DNA of 64,000 nucleotides from assembly GCF_000092025.1 (NCBI RefSeq), contig NC_003063.2, positions 1,493,501 to 1,557,500 on the forward strand, written 5' to 3'. Shown piece by piece: positions 53,656 to 63,071 of this stretch (positions within the stretch are counted from its first letter, which is position 1; every line of letters starts with the position of its first letter). A program made the position numbers and the translations under genes. A model generated the notes under the pieces. That model did not search any database. It saw only the letters and a list, made by a program, of their open reading frames with translations, and was not told the origin of the DNA. The DNA comes from Agrobacterium fabrum str. C58. GTDB taxonomy: Bacteria > Pseudomonadota > Alphaproteobacteria > Rhizobiales > Rhizobiaceae.

Positions 53656-56600
53656 ATGACAACTTCTCAAAACTCCATCGCCAATCCCATCGAAACCTCG
53701 TCCGACTGGCTGTTGACCGTTCCGCGCCTGTCCCAACAGCAGAGCATCCTCGTGTCGCCCAATGGCAGTGGCATGGCGACGTCCTACAGCCTTGTTTACG
53801 ATGTCTATTTCCCGTCGAACGGCTCCACCGGCTGGATGCCGTTCCTGCAGACGGATGTTACGAACGTCAGCGACGGTGATATTTTTGGCAAGGCGAGCGG
53901 TGACAGCTACGGCCTCGGTATCAGCAGCAATTATCGCGGCACGGCGAAACTGGATGCCTGGAACCGGATCGGTCTGACGATCGATAAAAACACCGACGGT
54001 ACGCTGTCGATGAACAAATACGTCAATGGCGAATTTGTTGCGACCCAGCAAATCGCGTCGTCCAGTGCCAGCCGTTTCGCGATCGATCTGCAGAAGGGTT
54101 TCCTAATCTTTTCCGATGAGGATGGCGAAACGTCTCCCGGTTATCTCAGCAATTTTCTCTTCCTGCAGAAATCGTTGTCGAAGGACGAGATGTCCTTGCT
54201 CGGCGGACCCAAGGCGTCAGGCATCGTGCCGGATTCGATGAAGCAGGCGGCCGAGCAGATCGGTGCCATCGAGACCCGTTTTTCGAATGGTTCCGCCGCT
54301 CCCGTGATGGGAACCGGGACCATCACCGCGAAGGGAACCTCCTTGCAGTTTACGACGCCGGAGGGTGCGGGCATCCTCGGTATTGGCGAAACTGCGGCCG
54401 TTGCTCCCTCAACGGTGGCAAAAATCGCCCCGATCAAGGACATGATGGTCACGCCCGACGCCGCCAATGCGACGATTGATCTCGCCAAATACTTTTCCGG
54501 TGAAAAGCTCACCTTCACCGTCCAGAACAGCGAAAACAAGGTGGTTGCCGCGACACTTGATGCCGGCGGCAAACTGACGCTCGATTTTGCGGAGCTAGGG
54601 CATTCTGATGTCCGTGTGACTGCGACCGACGACGCCGGCAAAAGCGTGACCGACGATTTTCGCGTGCGGGTGGCCGGCCCCAACGCCTATACCATCGCCG
54701 TTTTTCCCGACACGCAGGACTACACCTCGAACGACGGTATCAAGCATCTTTTCGGTGACATGACGCAGTGGCTGGTCGACAATCGTCAAAACCATTCGAT
54801 CGTCTTCATGAGCCACGTCGGCGACATAACCCAGAACAACAAGTCTTCCGAATGGGATATCGCCGAAGCTGCGCTGCGCAAGCTGGATGGCAAGCTTCCC
54901 TACGCATTGCTTCCCGGCAATCACGACCAGGGGACATACGGCAACGCCGCAAATCATTCCTCCGATCAACTGGACAGCCGCTTTTCGGCGGAAAAGCAGG
55001 CGGCAACCAATGCCGGCGTTTTCGGTGGCGCTTACGATCAGGAAAAGACAGCTGCCCGCAACACCTATAGTACCTTTACCGCGCCTGATGGCACGAAATG
55101 GCTGTCGATCTCGCTCGAATTCGGCCCGCGCGACGACGTGATCCGCTGGGCGGGTGACGTCATCGAGAAGTTCCCCGATCATCGTGTCATGCTTGCCACC
55201 CATTCGCTGACAAGCTACGCAACACGTCAGGACAATCTGGCCCTGCCGCTTTATGACGAGGGTGCGGGCTACGATTACGGCATGCGCACAGACCAGCGCG
55301 GTGCAAATGACGGCGAATATGTTGCCCGTGCCCTTCTTGCACGTTATCCGAACATCGTCATGACCTTCTCCGGCCACATTTTCGGCGACGGGGCGGAAAC
55401 GGACATCACCTATAACCAGTACGGCGAACCGGTCTTCCAGTTTCTGGTCAACTATCAGAACGGTGTCTCGCGTGAAATCACCGGCAACGGCATAGAGTCG
55501 CGCGGCAATAACGGCGGCAATGGTGCAATCCGCCTTATCACCATCGATCCGGACAATAATCGCATAACGACGGAAACCTATTTCACGGCTTTTGACGATT
55601 ACCTCGATGGTTATCGAACGAAGCCTGAACTCGATCGCGACGGCCTGACCGGTTATTATCGCGGCCATCAGGAAGTGTTCGAGAACATCTATGTCGGGCA
55701 GGGGAAGGCCCGCGCCATGGCCGATGCCGGTGACGATATCGTCGCCAGCGCCGCAAGCGGTGCGTCAGTCGCCAATGTCGCTCTTTCCGCGGCGAAATCG
55801 CTGCGTTCGCAGGACATCCGGAGTTTCGTCTGGACAGACAGCAATGGTGATGTCGTCGCCGAAGGCAAGGAAGCGATCGCCGATCTTTCGCTTGGCAAAC
55901 ACAAGCTGACCCTGACCACAACGGACGTCAACGGTGTCAAAACCAGCGATACACTCGATGTCCTGGTGCGCGGTGACCGCACGCTGCTCGTTGATAATTT
56001 CAATGACGGCAAGGCGGATGGCTGGGCGACCGACTTTGGCGCAACCGACGGCAATACCGGAAACTTCCTGCTGAAGGGCACGGTGTTTTCGCGCTCGACG
56101 ACGGGCGACGGTCTCGATGCGCCTGAAGCTGCCCTTTTCGACCAGAGCGATGCAACGGGCAACAAGCTGGTATACATCGGTGCTCAATCATCCGGCTGGA
56201 GCAATTACGTTTTCGAGGCGACGCTGACCCAACTCGATAACGACGCGATCGGTGTCTATTTCTACTATAGCGATGCGAAGAATTATTACCGCTTTACGAT
56301 GGATGGCGAGGCCAACCGTCGTCAACTGGTCAAGGTTTCGAATGGTGTCGAGACGCTTCTTGCCTCCGTTAATGAAGGTTCGCCTTACAATATGGATATT
56401 CCGTTGACCGTTGCCATCGTTGATGGCGCGATCAATGTTTTCCTGGGAGACAAGAACGTTTTCGGCGGGCCTGTGGTGGATGTGACGTCTCCACTTTCCG
56501 GCGGTACGGTCGGTCTGTATTCAAGCGGCCAACGCGCATCGGTTTTCGATGATATTGTCGTAACGAAGGCCGCCACCACTGCGAAAGCGGGCATCGATCA

Positions 56601-59586
56601 GCGTGTCTATGATTTCGACGGTGATGGCAAGGTTTCCGTCAGGCTGGACGCTTCAAGTTCGTTTTCAGCAGGGCAACTGCGCGATTTCGTCTGGACTGAC
56701 CTCGACGGCAACGTCGTTGCGATAGGCAAAAAAGTGGATGCCGATCTCAATGTCGGCGTCAACAAGCTGCTTCTCATGGTCAGCGACGCTCAAGGCTCCG
56801 TTTCGACGGACCGGATCGACGTAACCGTGGTGGACAAGACGAAAATCCTCGTGGCCGAGAACTTCTCAACCGCTGAAGCGATGGCGCGGTTCAAGATCGT
56901 TGATGAAGGCGAATTCGGCGGCATCGGTGCGGACGGCAAGTCGTCGGAATGGCTGATTTCCGATGGCAAGCTTCTCCAGACGACGGGGCTCATGAGCCGC
57001 GAATTGACGTGGAACGGTGCAACCAATTCCGACAAGTACAAGCGCGGATGGAGCCCGATGGGCGACGGCGTCAATGTGCTGCGTCTCGGAACCTATGCCC
57101 TGTTCAACGATCCGGCGGCGCAGGCGTGGACGGATTATGCCATCGAGGCGAATTTCCAGACGCCTGACAAGGATGGTCTCGGCTTCCTGTTCCGTTACAA
57201 GGACAGCAAGAACTACTACAAGCTCGAACTCGACGCTGACGGTATTCTTGATCGTAATCCCGGCAACGGTGCCGGCAGTATATTTAATCTTGTGCGCATG
57301 AAAAACGGGATCGAAGAGATCCTGGCGCAGGTGCCGGGCAAATATGAACCGGGGCAGGAGATGAAACTGCGCGTCGAGGTGATCGGCGACAAGATCACAG
57401 CCTTCCTCAATGAAGAGGCGCTGTTTGCCTATCCGATCGGTGATCGTGGGCTCGCTGCCGGTACTTTCGGCCTCTATTCCTGGGGTAATGCCGGCCTGAC
57501 CTTCGACAATTTGACCGTGGTCGATCTCAAATCCGGACTTGAAGTGAACCGTATCGTCGGGACCAATGGCGCTGACGTGCTCGTGGGAACAGCGGCTGCA
57601 GAAACGATGTTCGGCCTTGAAGGCAATGACGAACTGCAGGGTTTCGGCGGCGATGACCGGCTGGATGGCGGCGCGGGCGATGATGCGCTGGCGGGCGGTA
57701 CGGGCAATGACGCCCTTTCCGGCGGCGCCGGCAATGACGAGTTGTGGGGCGATGACGGCGACGACATGATCGCCGGCGGTCTCGGCGACGATTTCATCGA
57801 AGGCGGCCGTGGCAATGACCTGCTAATTGGCGGTGATGGGTCGGACCGTTATCGTTATGGACGCGGAGACGGGTCCGACGTCATCGTCGAGACGGCCTCG
57901 GCATCCGGTTCGGTTGACCGCCTGTCTCTCTATGACATCGACCGCAGCGAAGCGGTTCTGCGCAAATACGGCCAGTCCGTGGTCATCGAACTGGCCGATG
58001 GTGAGACGCTGACGCTGAGCAACCAGCTTGCCGATGGCGGCATCGAGAGGCTGTCCTTTGCCGATGGTGTGGTCCTGAACCGGGGCGATATCGTCAAGGG
58101 TCTCGTCAATCGTGGCCCGGTTGCGGCGGATGACGGGCTTGCGGCGGTAAACGAAGACGCGCCGTCCTTCGTCATCTCCTTCGCCACGCTGCTTGGCAAT
58201 GACCGCGACGCTGATCTCGATGGCCTGACGGTCACCGGCGTCTCGGCCCCGGTCGGCGGCACGGCGGTGCTGGAGGAAACCGGCATCCGCTTCACGCTCT
58301 CTGCCGATTTTAATGGCGACGCGGCTTTCCGTTACAGTATTGCCGATGGTCGCGGCGGGGTGAGCGAAGCGACGGCCTCCTTCAACGTCAAGCCGGTTAA
58401 TGACGCGCCGGTCTTCTCTTCGTCGGCCAATGTCGAAACGGAGGAAGACACGGCCGTCAGCGGCAGGATCGTTGCGACCGATGCCGACGGTGACACGCTC
58501 TCCTTCGCGCTGAAGGCCGACGCCGTGAACGGCATCGCCCGGATCAACGCGGAAACCGGCGCGTGGACCTACACGCCCAATGAAAATGTCAACGGAACCG
58601 GCAGTTTCACCGTCGTCGTCTCCGACGGTAAGGGCGCCGCGACCGAGAGTACTGTTACCGTCACCATCAAGGCGGTCAACGACGCTCCGGTCGCGGTTGC
58701 CGACTTGATTGCCATCGGAGAAAAGGACAAGGGCGTCTTTGATCTCGTGGCCAATGACAAGGATATTGAGGGTGACCGTCTGGCGCTGGTCGGTGTTGCG
58801 GTGACGGCCGTTGCCGGTCTCTCCCTGACGAACGAGCAGGCGGCGGCAGCCTTCTCGCTAGTCGACGGCAAGCTGGTGGCCGATCCTTCCTCCGCCTTCG
58901 CAAAGCTGGAAGACGACCAGCAGGCGACTGTCACGCTCACCTATACCGTGCGCGATGCCAATGGTGGTGAATCGACGGGCACGACCACCGTCACGGTCGA
59001 TGGTTATACCGAATACAACATCGTCGAAGGCAGCGATGGCGCCGATGTGCTGATCGGGACAAGCCGCAAGGACATGATCGAAGGCGGCGCTGGTGACGAC
59101 AGGCTGTCGGCTGGCTCCGGCAACGACATGGTGGATGCCGGCTCCGGCAACGACCGTGTGATCGCCGGTGAGGGCGATGACGTGGTTGACGGCGGCCCCG
59201 GCAATGACGTGCTGATGGGCGGTGCCGGCAATGACGTGCTTTATGGCGGCGACGGCAACGACGAGATCAGCGGCGGTTCGGGTAACGACACGCTGAGCGG
59301 CGGGGCAGGCAACGACGTCCTGACCGGCGGCAGCGGTGCGGATACCTTCGTCTTCGCTACCGGCAGCGGCCGGGATGTGGTGACGGACTTCCAGGCCGGC
59401 GCTGACGGCAAGGATGTCGTCGAACTCTCGAAGGAGGTCTTCGCTGATTACCGGGCGCTCATCGCCTCCGGCTCCTTCACGGACGGTGAGGATGGTGCGC
59501 AGATCGCCTTCAAGGATGGATCGACCATCACCTTTGACGGCGTGAAGACCGAGCAGTTCGTCATCGACGACTTCCGCTTCGCCTGA
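53656..59586 (+). CDS. Giant type I secreted RTX protein with metallophosphoesterase domain
   Basis: About 1976 residues with no signal peptide. Domains in order: LamG-like N-terminus (about 30-195); calcineurin-like phosphoesterase (about 345-640) with PDTQDYT, SHVGDIT, GNHDQGT, THSLTSY and SGHIFGDG, which carry the metal-binding Asp/His/Asn set; two LamG/DUF1080-like domains (about 776-970 and 1063-1292); a first block of Ca-binding nonapeptides (about 1305-1395); a hemolysin-related domain; cadherin-like repeats (about 1485-1778); a second RTX block (about 1788-1891); and a C-terminal secretion signal. The ATG at 53656 has AAGG upstream; an earlier in-frame ATG lacks a site. An ABC exporter and fusion protein follow. 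Confidence 0.88.
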   Translation: MTTSQNSIANPIETSSDWLLTVPRLSQQQSILVSPNGSGMATSYSLVYDVYFPSNGSTGWMPFLQTDVTNVSDGDIFGKASGDSYGLGISSNYRGTAKLDAWNRIGLTIDKNTDGTLSMNKYVNGEFVATQQIASSSASRFAIDLQKGFLIFSDEDGETSPGYLSNFLFLQKSLSKDEMSLLGGPKASGIVPDSMKQAAEQIGAIETRFSNGSAAPVMGTGTITAKGTSLQFTTPEGAGILGIGETAAVAPSTVAKIAPIKDMMVTPDAANATIDLAKYFSGEKLTFTVQNSENKVVAATLDAGGKLTLDFAELGHSDVRVTATDDAGKSVTDDFRVRVAGPNAYTIAVFPDTQDYTSNDGIKHLFGDMTQWLVDNRQNHSIVFMSHVGDITQNNKSSEWDIAEAALRKLDGKLPYALLPGNHDQGTYGNAANHSSDQLDSRFSAEKQAATNAGVFGGAYDQEKTAARNTYSTFTAPDGTKWLSISLEFGPRDDVIRWAGDVIEKFPDHRVMLATHSLTSYATRQDNLALPLYDEGAGYDYGMRTDQRGANDGEYVARALLARYPNIVMTFSGHIFGDGAETDITYNQYGEPVFQFLVNYQNGVSREITGNGIESRGNNGGNGAIRLITIDPDNNRITTETYFTAFDDYLDGYRTKPELDRDGLTGYYRGHQEVFENIYVGQGKARAMADAGDDIVASAASGASVANVALSAAKSLRSQDIRSFVWTDSNGDVVAEGKEAIADLSLGKHKLTLTTTDVNGVKTSDTLDVLVRGDRTLLVDNFNDGKADGWATDFGATDGNTGNFLLKGTVFSRSTTGDGLDAPEAALFDQSDATGNKLVYIGAQSSGWSNYVFEATLTQLDNDAIGVYFYYSDAKNYYRFTMDGEANRRQLVKVSNGVETLLASVNEGSPYNMDIPLTVAIVDGAINVFLGDKNVFGGPVVDVTSPLSGGTVGLYSSGQRASVFDDIVVTKAATTAKAGIDQRVYDFDGDGKVSVRLDASSSFSAGQLRDFVWTDLDGNVVAIGKKVDADLNVGVNKLLLMVSDAQGSVSTDRIDVTVVDKTKILVAENFSTAEAMARFKIVDEGEFGGIGADGKSSEWLISDGKLLQTTGLMSRELTWNGATNSDKYKRGWSPMGDGVNVLRLGTYALFNDPAAQAWTDYAIEANFQTPDKDGLGFLFRYKDSKNYYKLELDADGILDRNPGNGAGSIFNLVRMKNGIEEILAQVPGKYEPGQEMKLRVEVIGDKITAFLNEEALFAYPIGDRGLAAGTFGLYSWGNAGLTFDNLTVVDLKSGLEVNRIVGTNGADVLVGTAAAETMFGLEGNDELQGFGGDDRLDGGAGDDALAGGTGNDALSGGAGNDELWGDDGDDMIAGGLGDDFIEGGRGNDLLIGGDGSDRYRYGRGDGSDVIVETASASGSVDRLSLYDIDRSEAVLRKYGQSVVIELADGETLTLSNQLADGGIERLSFADGVVLNRGDIVKGLVNRGPVAADDGLAAVNEDAPSFVISFATLLGNDRDADLDGLTVTGVSAPVGGTAVLEETGIRFTLSADFNGDAAFRYSIADGRGGVSEATASFNVKPVNDAPVFSSSANVETEEDTAVSGRIVATDADGDTLSFALKADAVNGIARINAETGAWTYTPNENVNGTGSFTVVVSDGKGAATESTVTVTIKAVNDAPVAVADLIAIGEKDKGVFDLVANDKDIEGDRLALVGVAVTAVAGLSLTNEQAAAAFSLVDGKLVADPSSAFAKLEDDQQATVTLTYTVRDANGGESTGTTTVTVDGYTEYNIVEGSDGADVLIGTSRKDMIEGGAGDDRLSAGSGNDMVDAGSGNDRVIAGEGDDVVDGGPGNDVLMGGAGNDVLYGGDGNDEISGGSGNDTLSGGAGNDVLTGGSGADTFVFATGSGRDVVTDFQAGADGKDVVELSKEVFADYRALIASGSFTDGEDGAQIAFKDGSTITFDGVKTEQFVIDDFRFA

Positions 59587-59592
59587 CCCTTG

Positions 59593-59622
59593 AAAGGCGT
59601 ATCCTTCGGGATGCGCCTTTTT
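59593..59622 (+). terminator. Terminator between the RTX gene and its exporter genes
   Basis: AAAGGCGTATCC and GGATGCGCCTTT pair over 12 bp (one U-G) around a UUCG tetraloop and run into TTTTT. It lies only seven bases after the RTX stop. Confidence 0.85.
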
Positions 59623-59696
59623 CTCGTTTGCGGACGGTTGTCACCGGCATGTTGTCGCCAGCTGTTACGGACGCCGCGATCTCAACGGATAGTAAA

Positions 59697-61448
59697 ATGC
59701 GTTTTCATTCTGCCAATAATAATGTTCGCCGGTTCAAGGGTGTTTTTTCAGGTTGCGTGACAGCCTTCATCGGCATCGGCCTGATGAGTGCTCTGGTCAA
59801 TATTCTCTATCTCACCGGCTCGCTGTTCATGATGGAAGTCTATGACCGTGTGCTGCCGAGCCGAAGCCTGCCGACGCTGGTGGCCCTCTTCGCCATCGCG
59901 GCGGTGTTATATGCGTTTCAGGGGCTGTTCGACGCCATACGCGGGCGTTTGCTGGTGCGTATCTCCGATCGTCTCGATCAGGTGTTGTCAACGAAGGTGT
60001 ATGATGCGGTGATCGGCCTGCAATTGCGCCTGCCCGTCAGCGGCCGTCAGGCCCAGCCGCTTCGTGATCTCGATACGATCCGCTCTTTCCTGTCGGGAAG
60101 CGGGCCGACCGCGCTTTTCGATCTGCCCTGGCTGCCTTTTTATATCGCCATCTGCTTTGCCTTCCATTTCTGGCTCGGCGTTACGGCTCTTGCGGGCGCG
60201 GCCATTCTCACGGTGTTCACGCTGATGACGGAGCTTGTCTCCAGGCGTCCCGTGGAGGAGGCCGCGCAACATGCCTCCAGGCGCAACCGGCTGATCGAAG
60301 CCACCCGCCGCAATGCCGATATCATCGCCGTCATGGGCATGGCCTCACCGTTGCGGGATCGCTGGCAGACGGATAATCGCGCTTATGTGCGCGAGCAGCG
60401 TTCCGCAAGCGATATCGCCTCGGGTTTCGGTGTCGCGAGCAAGGTGCTGCGTATGCTGCTGCAATCCGGCATTCTGGCCGTCGGTGCCTGGCTCGTCATC
60501 AACGAGCAGGCGACACCCGGTATCATCATCGCCGGCTCCATCCTGTCGGCGCGGGCGCTGGCGCCGGTCGATCTCGCCATTGCCAACTGGAAGGGTTTTA
60601 TCGCGGCCCGGCAAAGCCGTTATCGGCTTGAAAAAACACTGGCGCTGCTGCCGGATGCCGCCATGCGGCTCGACCTGCCTGCACCGCAGGCCCTTCTATC
60701 CGTCGAGCGCGTCAACGCCATTCCGCCGGAAGCGACCGAACCGGTTTTGCAGGATATCGCCTTTACGCTTGCGGCCGGCAGTGGCCTCGGTGTGATCGGG
60801 GCGAGCGGATCGGGCAAGAGTTCCCTTGCGCGTCTGCTCGTCGGTTTGTGGCGGCCGGTCAAGGGTGCGATCCGGCTGGATGGTGCGACGCTGGATCAAT
60901 GGCCGCCGGAAGCACTGGCACGCCATATCGGTTACATGCCGCAGATGATCGAGCTTCTGGATGGCACCATTGCCGAAAACATCGCCTCCTTCGACCGGCA
61001 GGCGAGTCCGGAAAAAATCATCGCGGCGGCGCGGGCGGCCCGTATCCACGATCTAGTGGTCAGCCTGCCGGACGGTTATTCCACCGACGTGGGTGAAACC
61101 GGGCGGCAATTATCGGCGGGGCAGAAGCAGCGCATAGCCCTTGCACGGGCGCTCTATGGCGATCCCTTCCTCGTTGTGCTTGATGAACCGAATTCCAATC
61201 TCGATTCCGAAGGTGAGGATGCGCTGACGGCCGCCATTCTCGGCATTCGCGAGCGTGGCGGCGTGGCCATTGTCATCGCCCACCGCCCGAGCGCGCTTCT
61301 GGCCATGGACAAGGTGCTGATGCTCGCCGATGGCCGTCAGCAGGCATTCGGCGCCAAGGAGGAAGTGCTCGCCAAGGTGCTGCGCCCGGTCGGCGGTTCC
61401 GCCGGTGCCCTCAAGGTCGTGCAGACCACGGAACCAGGAAAGGTATGA
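59697..61448 (+). CDS. Type I secretion ABC transporter (PrtD/HlyB-like)
   Basis: A 583-residue inner-membrane exporter. The membrane domain (residues about 15-300) is followed by an ATPase with Walker A GASGSGKSS, signature LSAGQKQR and Walker B FLVVLDEPNSNLD. There is no N-terminal peptidase-like domain, so it belongs to the PrtD class that exports RTX proteins. The ATG at 59697 gives the usual family length; earlier in-frame starts (59649, TTG 59628) overlap the terminator region. The outer-membrane TolC partner is not in the window. Confidence 0.9.
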   Translation: MRFHSANNNVRRFKGVFSGCVTAFIGIGLMSALVNILYLTGSLFMMEVYDRVLPSRSLPTLVALFAIAAVLYAFQGLFDAIRGRLLVRISDRLDQVLSTKVYDAVIGLQLRLPVSGRQAQPLRDLDTIRSFLSGSGPTALFDLPWLPFYIAICFAFHFWLGVTALAGAAILTVFTLMTELVSRRPVEEAAQHASRRNRLIEATRRNADIIAVMGMASPLRDRWQTDNRAYVREQRSASDIASGFGVASKVLRMLLQSGILAVGAWLVINEQATPGIIIAGSILSARALAPVDLAIANWKGFIAARQSRYRLEKTLALLPDAAMRLDLPAPQALLSVERVNAIPPEATEPVLQDIAFTLAAGSGLGVIGASGSGKSSLARLLVGLWRPVKGAIRLDGATLDQWPPEALARHIGYMPQMIELLDGTIAENIASFDRQASPEKIIAAARAARIHDLVVSLPDGYSTDVGETGRQLSAGQKQRIALARALYGDPFLVVLDEPNSNLDSEGEDALTAAILGIRERGGVAIVIAHRPSALLAMDKVLMLADGRQQAFGAKEEVLAKVLRPVGGSAGALKVVQTTEPGKV

Positions 61449-62755
61449 AAATGGATGAATGGCAGGCACTCAGACGTTCGATCCGCAGCCACCTTCTGGT
61501 TGGCGGGCTCGGCTTTCTCACCCTGACGGGCGTGTTCGGCGGTTGGGCGGTTGGCACCGAGATCGTCGGCGCGGTGATCGCGCAGGGCTCGCTGGTGGTG
61601 GAAACCAGCCTGAAAAAAGTCCAGCATCCGGTGGGCGGCGTCGTCAGCGAACTGATGGTGCGCGACGGCGACCGGGTGAAGGCCGGCGACGTCGTCATGC
61701 GCATCGATGCAACGATGACGCGGGCCAATCTGGCCATCGTCGTTAAAAGCCTCGATCAATTCACCGCCCGCAAGGCGCGGCTGGAGGGCGAGCGCGACCG
61801 GGCGGCCAGCGTGGTGTTTCCGCAATCGTTGCGCGACCGGGCCGGCGATGCAGAAGTTCTGGCGATGATGAATGCCGAACAGAGGCTTTATGAAGACCGC
61901 AGGGCCGTCCGCGAAAGCAAAAAGCGCCAGCTGGAACAGCGCGTGCGGCAGCTTCGCGATGAGATCAGCGGCCTGGAAGCCGAGCGTGCGGCGAATGTCC
62001 GCGAGCAGGGCATGGTCGATGAGGAACTCATCCGCTTTCGTTCCCTGCAAGAAAGGGGATTGTTGGACAAAAGCCGGCTCAGCACGCTGGAACGCCAGGC
62101 GACGGATATCGATGGCGATATAGGCAGGTTGAGGGCCGGCATTGCCGGTATTGAGGCAAAGATCAGTGAGACCGCATTGCAAATCCTTCAGATCGACGAG
62201 CAATGGTCGGAAGAGGTCGGGTCCGATCTTCGTGAAATGGACGCCCGTATCGGTGAATATGTCGAACGGCGGGTGGCGGCCGAGGACCAGCTGAAACGTG
62301 TCGATATTCTCGCGCCGCAGGATGGCGTCGTACACCAGCTCGCCGTGCATACGGTCGGCGGCGTCATTGCGCCGGGCGAACAGATCATGATGATCGTGCC
62401 TGAAGTCGACAAGCTGGTAGTGGAAGCCAAGGTCGCGCCGCAGGATATCGACCAGATTTATTTCGGTCAGGTGACGAACCTGCGCTTTTCCGCCTTCAAT
62501 CAGAAAACCACGCCGGAAATCACCGGAACGGTGGAGCGTATTTCCGCTGACGTGACGGTGGATCAGCGAACGGGCGCCAGCTATTATCTTGTGCGCGTCG
62601 CCACCTCGCAGGAGCAGATAAAGCGGCTGGGAGAATTCAGCCTGATGCCCGGAATGCCGGTGGAAGCCTTCATCACGACAGGTGAAAGAAGCGTATTGTC
62701 GTATTTCCTCAAACCGCTGCTCGATCAGGCAAACCGCACGTTCCGGCAGGCTTGA
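61445..62755 (+). CDS. Type I secretion membrane fusion protein (HlyD family)
   Basis: A 436-residue protein with one N-terminal membrane segment (LLVGGLGFLTLTGVFGGWAVG), a biotinyl-like/lipoyl part (VQHPVGGVVSELMVRDGDRVKAGDVVMRID), a long coiled coil (residues about 130-265) and a beta-barrel domain ending with LSYFLKPLLDQANRTFRQA. It bridges the ABC exporter and TolC. The ATG overlaps the previous stop by four bases. Confidence 0.92.
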   Translation: MKMDEWQALRRSIRSHLLVGGLGFLTLTGVFGGWAVGTEIVGAVIAQGSLVVETSLKKVQHPVGGVVSELMVRDGDRVKAGDVVMRIDATMTRANLAIVVKSLDQFTARKARLEGERDRAASVVFPQSLRDRAGDAEVLAMMNAEQRLYEDRRAVRESKKRQLEQRVRQLRDEISGLEAERAANVREQGMVDEELIRFRSLQERGLLDKSRLSTLERQATDIDGDIGRLRAGIAGIEAKISETALQILQIDEQWSEEVGSDLREMDARIGEYVERRVAAEDQLKRVDILAPQDGVVHQLAVHTVGGVIAPGEQIMMIVPEVDKLVVEAKVAPQDIDQIYFGQVTNLRFSAFNQKTTPEITGTVERISADVTVDQRTGASYYLVRVATSQEQIKRLGEFSLMPGMPVEAFITTGERSVLSYFLKPLLDQANRTFRQA

Positions 62756-62966
62756 GGAGCGTCCCTCGTGGGGAATTCCCGGTTGCCGGCTGCGCGTCAT
62801 CGGCAGGGCCGGAGATAAATGCGTATCGTTGCGCCGATCTCCGGGTCGATGCATCAGCACGGGAACCATTGCGCGATATATTGCGGTCAAGGAAAATCAG
62901 CAGCGAGTTAGTAGTGCTGACGAATGAGCTGACGAAAGAAATGCCGGAACTGCCGGCAAGAAAAAC

Positions 62967-62992
62967 GCCGTGCATCCTTTCGGATTCACGGC
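62967..62992 (+). terminator. Imperfect stem-loop after the fusion protein gene
   Basis: GCCGTG-C-ATCC pairs with GGAT-T-CACGGC, with one mismatch in the stem, and is followed by ATTTTC. It could be a first, weaker terminator. Confidence 0.5.
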
Positions 62993-63021
62993 ATTTTCAG
63001 TCGATGAGGCGTGGTCAATGG

Positions 63022-63062
63022 GGCCGGATCGCTGCTTTCAAATCAATCCGGCCGTTTTTTTT
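63022..63062 (+). terminator. Rho-independent terminator of the secretion operon
   Basis: GGCCGGAT (63022-63029) and ATCCGGCC (63046-63053) form a perfect 8-bp stem, followed by G and eight T residues. Confidence 0.85.
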
Positions 63063-63071
63063 GCGTTTGCC

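Larger units (their letters stand above)
62756..63071. other. Intergenic region with two terminators
   Basis: These 316 bases contain no convincing gene on either strand. The features seen are two hairpins, at 62967-62992 and 63022-63053, and a few short inverted repeats. The region separates the secretion operon from the convergent phosphatase gene. Confidence 0.7.

Noticed and set aside
57571..59330. Short repeated DNA units resembling an array
   Set aside because: They are codons for glycine-rich calcium-binding nonapeptides in the RTX protein. Unit sequences vary and there are no spacers, so this is not CRISPR.
61337..62890. 517-codon frame antisense to the fusion protein
   Set aside because: It is explained as a shadow of the HlyD-family coiled-coil gene, with no independent support.
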